From Pelobates cultripes (lineage: Eukaryota > Chordata > Amphibia > Anura > Pelobatidae), in contig OW240921.1 in assembly GCA_933207985.1 (NCBI GenBank), positions 20,283,044 through 20,347,043 on the forward strand: a DNA stretch of 64,000 bases. The letters run 5' to 3'. Positions within the stretch are counted from its first letter, which is position 1, and each line of letters opens with the position of its first letter. The notes beneath the pieces are model-generated. The model made no database searches, was not told the origin of the DNA, and was given only the letters and a program-made list of their open reading frames with translations. This document shows positions 22,797 to 33,754 of this stretch, one piece after another. Both the position numbers and the translations under genes were made by a program.

Positions 22797-23534
22797 CTGA
22801 AAGATTAAGATGTGAGCTATTTACACAGGCTGTTTTAAAACTTTCTGAAAGGGTCAGACTAAGCACTCTAACAATTCATTTTTAAAATGTTTAGTTCCAT
22901 TGATTAATATATATATTTTTTTGTTTTTTTCCAAGAGTCACATGAAAAGCATATTTACTTAGAAAGATGTAATATTTCCATTTTGCAATGTAAAAAATGA
23001 AAGAATGAATAATTTAAGGTAACAAAGTAAAACACTAAAATGGTTACATTGTATCAAAAAGAAAAATATTGCTCTGGAAACAATTATTTAGTTAAAGAGA
23101 TTACATGGAAGCATTATTTGTTTTTATTTTAATTTTTTTGTTTTCTTTTTTGGAGGTAATGCAACTTCTTGTATTTTCCTGCCAAGACATAGCTTTACTA
23201 AGGATTTCCATTCATGTGTAGGTTACCGAATATATAACAGTTGTTGAGCTGTTGCTCTCATGAGAGGCTGTTACCGCCTTCGTACTAGCGTTTTGACTTA
23301 CAGTATGAGTTGACATGTTTAAAACAGTGGCTCTTATAGCTGACCCTATATCTATGGCTGCCTTTACATTAGCAATCTACATTTGTATCTATATTTAATA
23401 TGCATGTTATCAATCTGTGATGCAAATGTAGCAACATATGCTGAATTTTTGTTGTACTATTATGTTACAAAAAAAACCCTACAAATTGAAAAAGAAAATT
23501 ACATGGAATTTTGTATTACATTTAATATATTAGT

Positions 23535-23935
23535 AGGAGAGGTACCTCGTATGGGTAGGTGGGGATTTAATGCTGTATTAAATCTGATTTTAGATCATCC
23601 CTATTTTAGCATTCCTAACAGACTTGATTAGAATACTGATCTATTTAAAAGAATAACCTTTGATCAATCTCTACTGGATACCTGGAGATTACACATTTTT
23701 ACTTACATCCCCACAATAGCTACGCTCATAACAATAATCTATTTTTCATATGGCAGCACTGTATATTTTGTGTGTAATACTGTCAGATTCTTATAAAACC
23801 TTGGGCTGTTTAAGTTTACACATTGATTTCTCAGGCCTTGGTGGTTGCTGCAAGACTCATTGTTGTGTAATCCTGAGATATGCAACGAGGTATTGAGGGT
23901 AATCAACTTATATTTTGATATAGTTGGCATATCAC
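23535..23935 (+). pseudogene. L1 endonuclease-domain relic
   Basis: A short open stretch has the shape of the L1 ORF2 endonuclease middle (RWGFNAVLNLILDHP, resembling the GDFN-x-VL block). It is followed in another frame by LLDTWRLHIF near 23670-23700, the block that normally follows. Heavily decayed and short. Separate from the L1 that starts near 24117. Confidence 0.45.
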
Positions 23936-24116
23936 AGATGACAATATGGACAGCGTGTAAGACTTATATTAGAGGTGAAGACAAAGAATATGAGAATATT
24001 ATATTAGAGGTGTCCTAATTGCTAAATTTTATAAATGCCTGAAATAAAATCTAGAGAAAGAAAAATAATTGATTGACAGACTCAGCTCCCATGAGTCAGA
24101 GCATAAAATATCTCTT

Positions 24117-27100
24117 GATTGAGGGGCCGAGCCAACTACAGAGCTAAATGGCCACACTCTGAGTGAGCTCCGTAGCACAGAGCAGGAAATCAGCAATCAC
24201 CGGTCTCTCACTCCACGATAGGACACTCTAAATGATCCCTGTCGTCCCACCAGACCTAAAAAAAACCCAGCCCGCTGGAAAATCGTGCGCCCTTAGTACG
24301 TTTTTCTGCTATAATGCAGACTTCCATGTGGGCGCGCAAGGCCCCAATATGGTGCTTGAATCCTCCAACAATGGCTCGGTTTTTATTCAGCCCAGAGGGC
24401 ACAGAAGCATCACTGTTTACAGCCGATACTGACCTGAAGGCAATCATCAGAAGCTTGCCTCTGAAGGGGATCCTGGCTGCAATGCTAAGTAAGCTGGAAG
24501 TGTCCTTCCAAACAAAATTAAAGACCATATGAGCTGTCATCCGCCATGTTGGGGACAGGGTGAATACCCTTGAGGGTGACAGATCTATTGTGCTCTCAAA
24601 TCCAGCAACTACAAGTGACAGTAGAGGCAAATACCTCCCAAATCTTCACTATGCATAGGCTGATAGATGACAGGAGGAGACATAACAACCTCCACATTAA
24701 AGGTATGCCAGAACAGGACTAATTTGATTTAACTGTTACTCTTCAAGAATTATTTAATTTGATTTTAAACAGACCAACTGTTGACACCCCAGTGCTACTA
24801 GACAGAGCACATAGAGCCCTGGGACCTTGCTGTGCCCCTACAGTACAACCTAAAGATGTAATATCCAGAATTCACTATTTTACACTAAAAGAAGATATCC
24901 TGCTCATACTGCATCAAAACTCCCAGCCTCTCCCGTACCACAACAACCCAAATTTAAATCTATTCAGACCTATCCTGGATAGGTCTTCCAGCTAGACATG
25001 TACTGCATCCCTGACTATCCTTCTCACATCCAGCTACTGGTGGAGATACCCCTTTGCGTTGCTAGTGACTTATAAAGGAAAACCACAAGTACTCCATACA
25101 GAGAAGGACTTTGCTTCTTTTACTCAAGCACTGGATCTCCCAGATGTCCATATTTAGGATTGGTATGGTCTGGTGCAAACCCCACCCTCCTCGCAATTAC
25201 CAGAGCATCAACAGTGGCAATCTACAGCCAAGAAAAGAAGGAATGAACATAGCGACACATATTCTGGATCACCCTCCCCCAAAAGCACTCCAAACCACCA
25301 TTAACCTTCTCCCCTACTCTGCTGATCAGGAACTCATGGATTACAATTATTTATATTGACCCACAAAGGAATTTGTGTCTGCCCCTGCTCCTTTTACCAT
25401 ATTGTACCCAAGTGTACCCTCTTTGGAAATGTTACACACCATTGTTGAAATTTCTGTGCCTCACATTTTTCCAACTTCAGAAATGTGTTAACCTAGCCTC
25501 CAGACACAACTCATGATGACAATTCACTTACTGTCTGATCCACAAGTCCACTACCACAAATATTAACTTTGGTATTCAAACCTACCTCTTGCTCTAGATT
25601 TCACATGGTAATCTGGAGTACAATTCTCTGCCACATCGGGATGAGCAAGAAGGTTATTTTGAGTTGTATTATTGTTTGTCTCCAATGTTTAGATTATAAC
25701 TGGGAACTGTTAGGACTCTGCCTATGCACCCTGCTTCTCTCTCCCTCCTTCTGCCCTCCATTCCCCTTCTTTATTTCCTACAGCCTGTGCTTTACTTCAT
25801 ACCCATATCTTCCCACCCGCTCTCCCTCATACTACTCTTGATTGGCCCCACATATCCTAGGATTGCAGTCATGTGGAATTCCACCATATGACGATATGAC
25901 TTGGATGGGGGTATTCACTACACTATTTGATGTTAGACGGTGTTACGGTTCTCTTTTATCTCACACAAAAAAAACCTCCAAAAAAACAAAACAGCTTGGT
26001 TTTGACTGAGGTGGAAAATAGGTGAGCTTACCCAGCCTAGCTGGCATTAAAATTTACTGACCCTTGAGTCATTCCAGATTAACCATTTACTAATTCCATT
26101 ATGGAATTCCTAACACTGGTAAAACCTTAGTTACTCCACTCACATCAGATCAGCAGATACTCATCCCTCATATTGACCACAGGCTACTAATAACTGTTTT
26201 AAGCCCACTACTTTATCTATGTTCCATTTCCTATTCCTGCTCGCTCCAGATAATTTCTTATATACTAGGGTAGAACATTCTGTCCTTACTAACATCAATC
26301 CTCCTTCTTAATTCCTTAACCAATTCCTTTGCCTTTTAGGCATACATGACAGTGTAACATTATTAGGATAATTTATCAGTGGATTATTACCTCCCCTAGT
26401 GGATAGTCACCATCGATATTGGTGATTACTAACTGATATCTGTGTTCTTAAAGTTTTATTTTTGTTGTATTTGTTTTCATTGTATATAGTTTGTTTTTGC
26501 TTTGCTTGTGGGGTTGGACCAGGGCTTCTCTGCTCTGCAGTTGTGTTGTTATGGCTACCCTCCATGTGGTCACCCTAAATGCTAAGCGCTAGGCTTTTAA
26601 ACTTAATTAACTTATTTGACACTTGGCATATCACCCTCAGTCCAGAGACCACTCCTTTTATTCCACAGCAGCGGGAACCTACACCAGAATAGACTTGCTA
26701 TTTTTACCACATAGATTCCTACACTTAATTCTCTCCTGTGAATACGGATCAGTTACATGGTCTAATCACTCACCCCTGTCTTTTGTGATTCAGACACCCT
26801 CCCTCCCAATAGAAACTCTTACATAGAAACTTAATGAACCTTTTCTAAACAACCCAGACAAAGTATCTCAGTTTACCAAATCTCTCCAACAATACTTCAA
26901 AGAAAATACTCACCCATCAATATCACCCACAATCACCTGGGAAGCACACAAATGCGTTATTCAAGGGGAACTTATTGCCTTTCGCTTCAAGGCTCAAAAA
27001 ACATGACAAACATGTTAATTCACTTACAACTAGAAAACTTCAATAAGAGGCACAACTCCTTCGATTTACACAAACAATTAACAAGGAAAAGGTCAGAGCT

Positions 27101-27725
27101 TCAACAACTTTTGAACGCACAATTCTTACGTCGGTTAATCTTGCCGCAATACTCATACTATGCTCATGGTAGTAAATGTGGCCACTTATTAGCAAAACCT
27201 CTGCAGAACACTAGGCAATCAATCTATATCATGAATATCTAAAAACCCATGGGAGAATATTCTCAATTAACACAAGATAATCTGGTAGCCTTTCATAATG
27301 CTTTACCAACTTTGACAATATTCGCAACACACGGCCCATACAACAGGGTATAGAACATTTTCTCTCTACCAGAATAAAACACACCATCCCTAGAAACATT
27401 CTTCCAACTTTTGACTCCCCTAAACTCACAAAGGAGTTTGAGACAATTGTGACAGGCCTGCCACTTGGTAAAAGCCCTGCCCCAGACAGCTTCACAGGCA
27501 AATACTTTTAAACATTCTTACTAACCCTCACTGATCCTTTTCTGAATGCCTTCAATTCTCTAACTACCTTTACTACTCTCCCAGAATTGGCCTTGGAAGC
27601 CCACTTTTTCTCTCATACCCAAAGCTGGGAAAGACTTAACTGCGGAAGCTACTGCCCCTATCTCCCTCATAAACATAGACTTACATTTTTTTACAAAGAT
27701 ACTAGCTAACCATCTCTGACCTCTA
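24117..27725 (+). pseudogene. L1-like LINE remnant
   Basis: A GC-richer 5' end (24117-24230) precedes an ORF1 region: 24232-24432, then 24540-24720 with VNTLEGD and, in another frame, DRRRRHNNLHIKGMPEQD, the L1 ORF1 signature. ORF2 relics follow: endonuclease tail near 26620-26800 (HPQSRDHSFYSTAAGTYTRID), linker 26952-27240, RT start near 27400-27720. Stops and frame changes are many. Plus orientation, opposite to gene B. Confidence 0.8.
27362..27464 (+). repeat. 103-bp segment of the L1, copy 1 of a perfect duplication
   Basis: Identical base for base to 28434-28536. It covers part of the L1 RT region. The distance between copies is 1072 bp. Confidence 0.95.
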
Positions 27726-28117
27726 TTGCAAGTCTTAGTAGAGCCTGACTGTAACAGATCACCTGGCACCCCAACTGGGTACCTCCGTTGATGGTTGCTC
27801 CTAGTGCTTCCCGAGGGCTCCAAGCACTCCACTTGACACCATAAGCACTGCAGACCCCACGAACCGCCTCAGCTTGGTTGGGCTCTCACTGCCTCCTACA
27901 ACAAGACTCCAGGCTCCAGTGGGTGAACCTCTCTTCCTTCAGAGGGCGAAGCAGGAACGAGCTCTTAAAAGAACTTAGTGATTATAGCCAGTGGAGTACA
28001 CAGCATATAGCAACCTCCAGTGTAGATGTAGCCTTTTCCCCCACACACATGAGACGAGGCTCAATGTTGAGGGTAAAACAGGAACGCAGCAGTCTGATGC
28101 TTTCCTATGGGGAGCTC

Positions 28118-28430
28118 TAATGCGCATGCGTGGCATTGCCGCGCAAGCGCATTAGGTCTCCCCAGCCGGTGGGCTGGATCAGTCTCACCCACCGGCCGAC
28201 GTAATGCAGAGGAGGAGCGGGGGTGGTTTCGGGTCACCGCCGCACCTCCTCTGCATTACATCACCGGCCGGGCCGGGCCGGCATGCGCATTAGGTCTCCC
28301 CGGCCGGTGGGCGGGATCAGTCTCACTCACCGGCTGACGTAATGCAGAGGAGGAGCGGCTGTGGTTTCTCGTCACCGCCGCTCCTCCTCTGCATTACATC
28401 ACTGACCGGGGAGACCTAATGCGCATGCAT
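28118..28430. repeat. Tandem GC-rich hairpin MITE-like units
   Basis: Two related units (about 28150-28283 and 28285-28405) each carry AATGCAGAGGAGGAGCGG facing its reverse complement. The whole is bounded by TAATGCGCATGC and GACCTAATGCGCATGCA, in inverted relation. This looks like one hairpin MITE duplicated in tandem. Confidence 0.7.
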
Positions 28431-28433
28431 TTC

Positions 28434-28536
28434 CTCTCTACCAGAATAAAACACACCATCCCTAGAAACATTCTTCCAACTTTTGACTCCCCTAAACTCA
28501 CAAAGGAGTTTGAGACAATTGTGACAGGCCTGCCAC
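28434..28536 (+). repeat. 103-bp L1 segment, copy 2 of a perfect duplication
   Basis: Exact copy of 27362-27464. It is followed at once by unrelated sequence that ends in a TTAA-MITE terminus (TTTTCCTGGCACTGGAGAGTCCCTTTAA, about 28604-28632). Confidence 0.95.
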
Positions 28537-28632
28537 CCCTTCAGCAACTGGGGATTGGGAGGTGGGAGGGAGAGGGTACCTGCAGTGCCAGGAAAATTGA
28601 TTGTTTTCCTGGCACTGGAGAGTCCCTTTAAT

Positions 28633-29158
28633 TTAATCCCTGGAGGTTCTCCATGTGGATCTTGTGGTCTGCAACTTCTATGGGTGCAGACCACTTGTAC
28701 GGCTGTCTCCGTTCTGAGCTTTTTCTGAGACGTAGCTTTGCAATGCTCTGAATCATGGAGAAGCACCATATTGTGAGGTAGAGTTACCTGTGTTGTCTGC
28801 ACCTGCTGGAGGTACACACCACAACAGGCATCCTTAATGTATGGGCACTGGGGTGCTATGGGTGAGTTAGAGAGATCACCTGATCTCTCCAACTGGTCTG
28901 GCAGGCTTGCCTGCCATACAAAGGCATCTAGTTCCATAGGTTGCTGATTCCTTTGCCTTAAACTCTAGATGTTACAATAAAGCAAGTGTAGTGTTTCTTC
29001 ATATCTCAGTATGTTCAGTGAGGAACATAAATTAAAATGGGCTACCTGTGTTACGTATGTGTGGTTGCTGTTTTTGCGGTATTCATGTATGTGGGGGTGT
29101 CTGTGGTGTTACGTTTATGTATGTGGGCTATTTGTGGTATTTTGATAAAAGATCTTAC
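28633..29158. other. Unassigned part of gene B intron 1
   Basis: A minus-strand open stretch (28416-28937) begins here but its second half runs through the duplicated L1 piece, so it is not a credible gene. 29060-29140 has loose TGTGG/TATGT repeats. Confidence 0.4.
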
Positions 29159-29216
29159 CTGCTGTAGGTACAGCTAGAAATAGGCATAGAATCACTGCTA
29201 AAGAGGTCATTCTCAT
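29159..29216 (-). CDS. Gene B exon 1: start and signal peptide
   Basis: ATG at 29216 (a second in-frame ATG at 29210) opens MRMTSLAVILCLFLAVPTA, a typical signal peptide with a plausible signal-peptidase site at the Ala. It ends in phase 1 at a GTAAGA donor (29158). Length and phase match gene A exon 1, and joining to exon 2 keeps the frame. The 6.4-kb intron is long but explained by inserted transposons. Confidence 0.75.
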
Positions 29217-29362
29217 AGCCTTGATAACCTTTGTATGATAACTTGGTCAGTATGGTCCAGATATGGAAATTAGGTGATTTAATTGGAAAAGGCAAAACTC
29301 CAATCGAAAGCCGGTCAGCTGGAATACAAAGAGTAGAACAAAAAGTGTGCAACTAACATGTA

Positions 29363-29370
29363 ATATATAC
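29363..29370 (-). promoter_or_regulatory. Possible TATA box of gene B
   Basis: GTATATATTA on the minus strand lies about 150 bp upstream of the start codon, which would give a 5' UTR of roughly 120 nt. AT-rich surroundings make this weak. Confidence 0.3.
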
Positions 29371-30240
29371 AAATCTTTGATAGCATATAGTTAAGAGGAG
29401 TTTCCTACAATCTTGCTTCTCCTATCCTCTACCCCTTATTCTTCATAATATCCTTTATATTTTTATCTGTTATGTTTTTAACTTTAACATTTACTTTTTC
29501 TTTCTAATACCTTTACAGACCTTAATAATATTCTCTTCAATTATTCTTTAAAGCTGCATCTCTGTTTACTTCTGGACAAGTTGGTAGGGGGAGCATGACT
29601 GGTGCCCATGGATTGTTAGCTATACTAAAAAGTGTTGCAAATGTTGCACATTTTTATGGGTTTAAGGAGATACGGGGAGAGGAGATTCACCAGTCATCAG
29701 GAACAGTTGAGGGAACCCGACTGAATTTCTCATCCTCCCACCCTAGTTCTGGGAAACTTGTTTTTTGAAATCTTGTTGTTTGTTTCTTGTGCTGGAGAAC
29801 TGTCTGCTGAGCAACCGCCCAACAGCTGACAGGGCTATGGATAATTTTAAAATGATTTATTTTTAATAAAGCTTTGTCCGTTTCCCTTATCCACTGTAGA
29901 ATGGGCCCTATGGCTTATTCTGGGGCAACGGTGGGGATGTAGAGATGGTGCAGCAGTCACCTTTATCTCTCCCTTTCTCTGTTTATATGTTTCCTTTTGT
30001 GTGCAAGTGTGTGTCTTGCGCGTGTTCTACCCCTAATATATACATAGGAGGTTCATCTTAGTTCTGTTTTTATCTGTTAACCCTGTCACTTTTCTCTCCT
30101 GTATATTGTACCCAGGGTTCTTGGCATCTGGGAAGGAAATATATGTTGGCATCCCCACCCATGAACTTAATTTTTTGTGTGTCTCAGTGCACCCTCCAAT
30201 CCTCTTTTGTTAGGTAAATTACACACACATAATCACATTA

Positions 30241-30284
<44 letters not shown>

Positions 30285-30912
30285 TAGATACACTCACATT
30301 CATGCACACATACCCATGATCTCTAAAAAGGGGACCCATCCAACCTCTCTTTTCCTCCCTTTCTCTGGGTTAGAGATGGGGTGGTGCCTCATCCCTGGGG
30401 TCCAGTGAAGAGCTACTGGGATCGCTCTGTTCAGTGAATGCGATACTGGTGATCGGGTGACATCATATCCTGGCTCCCAGCAGAATATGATCACAGCAGC
30501 TCCCTCATTACCTGCTCTACAGCCACTCACATCACATTGGCAGAGCAGGTGCCTGAAGTGTGGCACTGATGAATCCCAATCCTCCCTCTGGGAATTCGCA
30601 CCTGGGAATGCTTAAACTGGAACTTCCATTGGCTTTCCTGAACTCAGCCCTTCAACTGACTGAGAGTGTAAACTGATCGCACTCAGTAATAAGCTAAGCC
30701 ATGAGAGCTATGCAATTACCATTCACCTTACTTGTTTTCTAAGGGAAGAGAATGCTTAGAAACTTCAAACTCTCCTGAGTCAATAGTACAGACAGGGAGC
30801 AGCACCAGATGAACTGCAGGCAAAGCATCAAACCATTCAAAGATGGAATAACTGTTTACAATGGGGGAAGAGGCACTCTTGACACTATAACCACAATAGT
30901 GAGCAATATAGC
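29371..30912. other. Upstream flank of gene B; unassigned repeat-like DNA
   Basis: 29580-29900 has the look of a 3' transposon end (AATAAAG at 29866). 30240-30275 is an (AT)n microsatellite. 30320-30600 is GC-richer with short inverted words. No exon recognised. The last bases (near 30880-30912) belong to a MITE-like CACTATA sequence into which the Gypsy element inserted. Confidence 0.4.
30908..30912. repeat. Target-site duplication ATAGC, left copy
   Basis: ATAGC directly precedes the LTR and recurs at 37424-37428 directly after the other LTR. Confidence 0.95.
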
Positions 30913-31888
30913 TGTAGCGGAACGCCAATATTAAATCCACGAATTCCGCTGGTTCAGGAAGTAATCCACAGTCAAGCGCTGGAAAAAGCAAGGCAATATC
31001 CCAAATCTCCCAGTAACCGGACGGAACACAGTTCTGAGAGTCAACTGAGGTCTTTATTTTCAGCTCCACAATTTATACAAGTCCCCATGCAAGGGGTTTC
31101 CTGAGTCCCCTCCCAGGGGCATTCCCAGAGGGGACTACATGGAGGCCTGCTGCGCGAGAGGGTCCTCCCACTGGAATGTACCGTTAAGTGGATTATCCCT
31201 CCGTGCAGCAGAACCGACAATTTACATTAAAATCTATAACTTTTCGAATATGCAGTTCATTTAAACAAATGGACGTTCGGTAGATAGCTGGGGTCTGAGC
31301 GCATCATTCGTGAGATTACCGCTCAGATCCCAGCTAAAACAACCGAACGCCGCACGAAAAACACATTCATTAAAATACATGTTCAAAATACCGATTGCCT
31401 TCCAGGGAACAAAATACCGAACTGCCGGGCACTCCCGAACGGCCTGGAAGCTCAGCGGTGTTCGCGCCGTCGAGTAGCCGTTTTTAGTACCATGCGCTCG
31501 ACGACCAAACACCGCTGAGGGAACAAAGGATCCAAGATGGCCGACCGCCGCATGGTCGGTAGTCGAACGGCGGCCACCTAGGAGAGCCTCTAATTACCGA
31601 TTGCAACGTTGTTGCAATCGGTTAACAAGCGCCACACGCCTCTAAGTGTGTGGGCTACTACATGGGGGTATTTTCGGTTCACGAACGGCCCGCAAAAGTG
31701 CCGTTCGTGAAACGAAAGAAAATACAGTACATACAGCTATCTGCATTCGGCAGATAGCCAATACAGTAATTCCACGTCATTACAGCCAGCATACATTGTA
31801 CGGAGTTAAACACATATCCCCACCGACATACAGGCAACCCTTAAAGGTACAGTCTCTTTATATTGTCCAAGTGGCTAGGTTTGCCACA
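30913..31888 (-). repeat. 3' LTR of the Gypsy element
   Basis: 976 bp. On the minus strand a TATAAATT box and an AATAAAG signal lie close together near 31052-31076, so the R region is short. It contains an extra block of about 65 bp near 30988-31050 that the 5' LTR lacks. LTR substitutions and indels show the insertion is not recent. Confidence 0.9.
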
Positions 31889-31902
31889 ATGCTCCCCCAG
31901 AA
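31889..31902 (-). other. Polypurine tract of the Gypsy element
   Basis: On the minus strand TTCTGGGGGAGCAT abuts the 3' LTR start TGTGG. Purine-rich tract at the expected place for plus-strand DNA priming. Confidence 0.7.
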
Positions 31903-31969
31903 CCAAGCCGGCATACACAGTCTGATCCCAACGGATCGGCTTGGGGATGTCCGGAGGAGGGCTCACAGA

Positions 31970-32602
31970 TCACTTCTCAAGGTCTGTTTGTCTAGATAAC
32001 CCGTCGGCGTTACCATTTTGTTTTCCTGGGTGATAATGAATGGTAAAGTCAAAAGGCTGCAGCGCCAAACTCCAGCGCAGCAGCCTGGCATTGTCTCCCG
32101 CCACACGGTTCAGCCACACCAACGGGTTGTGATCTGTGAGCAAAGAAAAGGGTTGCCCATAGAGATACGGCTGTAACTTTTTGAGGGCCCACACCATGGC
32201 CAGGCATTCTTTTTCAATGGCGGCGTAGCTCACTTCTCGGGGTAACAGTTTCCGGCTCAAATATGCTACGGGATGTTCTCCGCCATCTGCTCCAACCTGG
32301 CTCAGTGCTGCTCCCAATCCAAACATTGAAGCATCTGTGTGGACAAGAAAACGTTTAGTTGGATCAGGAGCAGCAAGTACAGGAGCATTTGTCAGAGCCG
32401 TCTTCAGTTGGTTAAATGCCTGTTCACACTCTGGGGCCCAGATGACCTGTCTGGGTAGGTTTTTACACGTCAAGTCAGTCAGAGGCTTGGCCAGGGCACT
32501 GTAATTGGGCACAAACTTCCTATAATACCTGGCGGTACCTAAGAAGGCAAGGACTTGAGTTTTAGTCCTATGGGTGGGCCACTTGACAACGGCTTCAATC
32601 TA
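31970..32602 (-). pseudogene. Gypsy RNase H domain
   Basis: Continues the RT frame after an in-frame stop at 32600-32602. Visible blocks: FLGTARYYRKFVPNYSALAK (RT thumb/connection), FLVHTDASMFGLGAALSQ (first Asp), AIEKECLAMVWALKKL (Glu), LLTDHNPLVWL (Asp) and HYHPGKQNGNADGLSR (last Asp). All four catalytic acidic residues are present. It degrades the RNA strand during cDNA synthesis. The chain ends with the stop just before the polypurine tract, so no env gene or second integrase follows. Confidence 0.9.
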
Positions 32603-33754
32603 TGCGGGCTCAGGCTTCTGTTGCCCGCTCCCCACTCGGTGTCCTAAGTATTGCACCTCCGCCATCCCTATGTGGCACTTGCTTGGTTTTAAGGTGAGCC
32701 CTGCCTCTCCAATCCGATCTATTACGGCCCCTATGTGGCGTAGATGATCAGCCCGGGTCTGGCTATAGATGGCAATATCGTCCAGGTATGCACATGCATA
32801 ATCCTGGAACCCATCCAGTAGCCGATCCACCATCCACTGGAATGTCGCGGGGGCGTTCTTCATCCCGAATGGCATGACTCGGAATTGGTACAAGCCAAAC
32901 GGGGTGACAAACACCGACTTGGGAGTGGCGTCCTCGGCTAGTGGAATTTGCCAGTATCCCTTACAAAGATCTATTGTAGTGAGATACTGACCTCTGGCCA
33001 TCTTATCTAGCAGTTCGTCTATCCGGGGCATGGGGTAGGCGTCCGACACAGTTTTGTCGTTTAGCCTCCGGTAGTCCACACAAAACCGGGTTGTACCGTC
33101 TTTCTTGGGAAACAGGACTACCGGCGATGCCCAGGGGCTATCAGAGTGTTCGATAACCCCTAACTGCAACATCTCCTCAATTTCTTTCCTCATATGCTCC
33201 CGTACGGATTCGGGAATCCGATATGGGGTCTGTCGCATGGGAAGCTGTCCCGGGGTTTCTACTCGGTGAGTGGCCAGTGGAGTGTACCCAGGTAAGTTAG
33301 AAAAGGTGGCGCCCTTCGCCGCTATCAGTTCCTGTACTTGGGTGCGCTCTTGAGGACTTAGCCGCTCCCCCAGCTGAACCCCCTGGGAGGGCTCTTTCTG
33401 CTCCTCCTGCTCTAACAGATCTGGGAGAGGTAGGTTCTCCTGATCTTCCGAGGTTGGCGCGCAAATAGCTTCCACGTCCTCGGTTCTCTCGTGGTAGGAT
33501 TTGAGCATGTTCACATGGAGCATGCGTCGCTTCCCTACCCCGGAGCAAGGGCCGATCACATAGGTAGTATCGCATCTCTGCTCTACCACCTGGTATGGGC
33601 CCTGCCAGACGGCCTGTAGTTTGTCTGTGCGGACAGGTTTGAGAATCAGCACCTTCGGCCCCACTTGAAAACTATGGTCTCTGGCCCCCCTGTCATACCA
33701 ACGGCGCTGACGTTGTTGGGCGGCCTGGAGGTTAGTGCGCACTGTCTGGGTCAA
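32603..33754 (-). pseudogene. Gypsy integrase C-terminus and reverse transcriptase
   Basis: The first part (33754-33450) is the C-terminal DNA-binding module of integrase (RRWYDRGARDHSFQVGPKVL, GPYQVVEQ, LHVNMLKSYHER). The RT follows after an acidic linker: RQTPYRIPESVREHMRKEIE, WASPVVLFPKKDGTTRFCVD, LTTIDLCKGYWQIPL (first Asp), FGMKNAPATFQ, then the catalytic CAYLDDIAIYS near 32765-32797. So the RT is fused behind integrase in one frame. In most Ty3/Gypsy elements RT comes first. A TAA stands at the upstream border (33755-33757) and a TAG at the downstream one. Confidence 0.92.

Larger units (their letters stand above)
22797..29158 (-). other. Intron 1 of gene B (6.4 kb, transposon-filled)
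   Basis: Separates the signal-peptide exon from exon 2. It contains an L1 endonuclease relic, a larger L1 remnant, a GC-rich hairpin pair, a perfect 103-bp duplication and the end of a MITE. 22797-23530 is AT-rich and shows nothing. That the two flanking exons belong to one gene is inferred from phase, order and family structure. Confidence 0.6.

Noticed and set aside
28416..28937. 173-codon open frame on the minus strand
   Set aside because: Half of it runs antisense through the duplicated L1 piece and a MITE end; no domain recognised.
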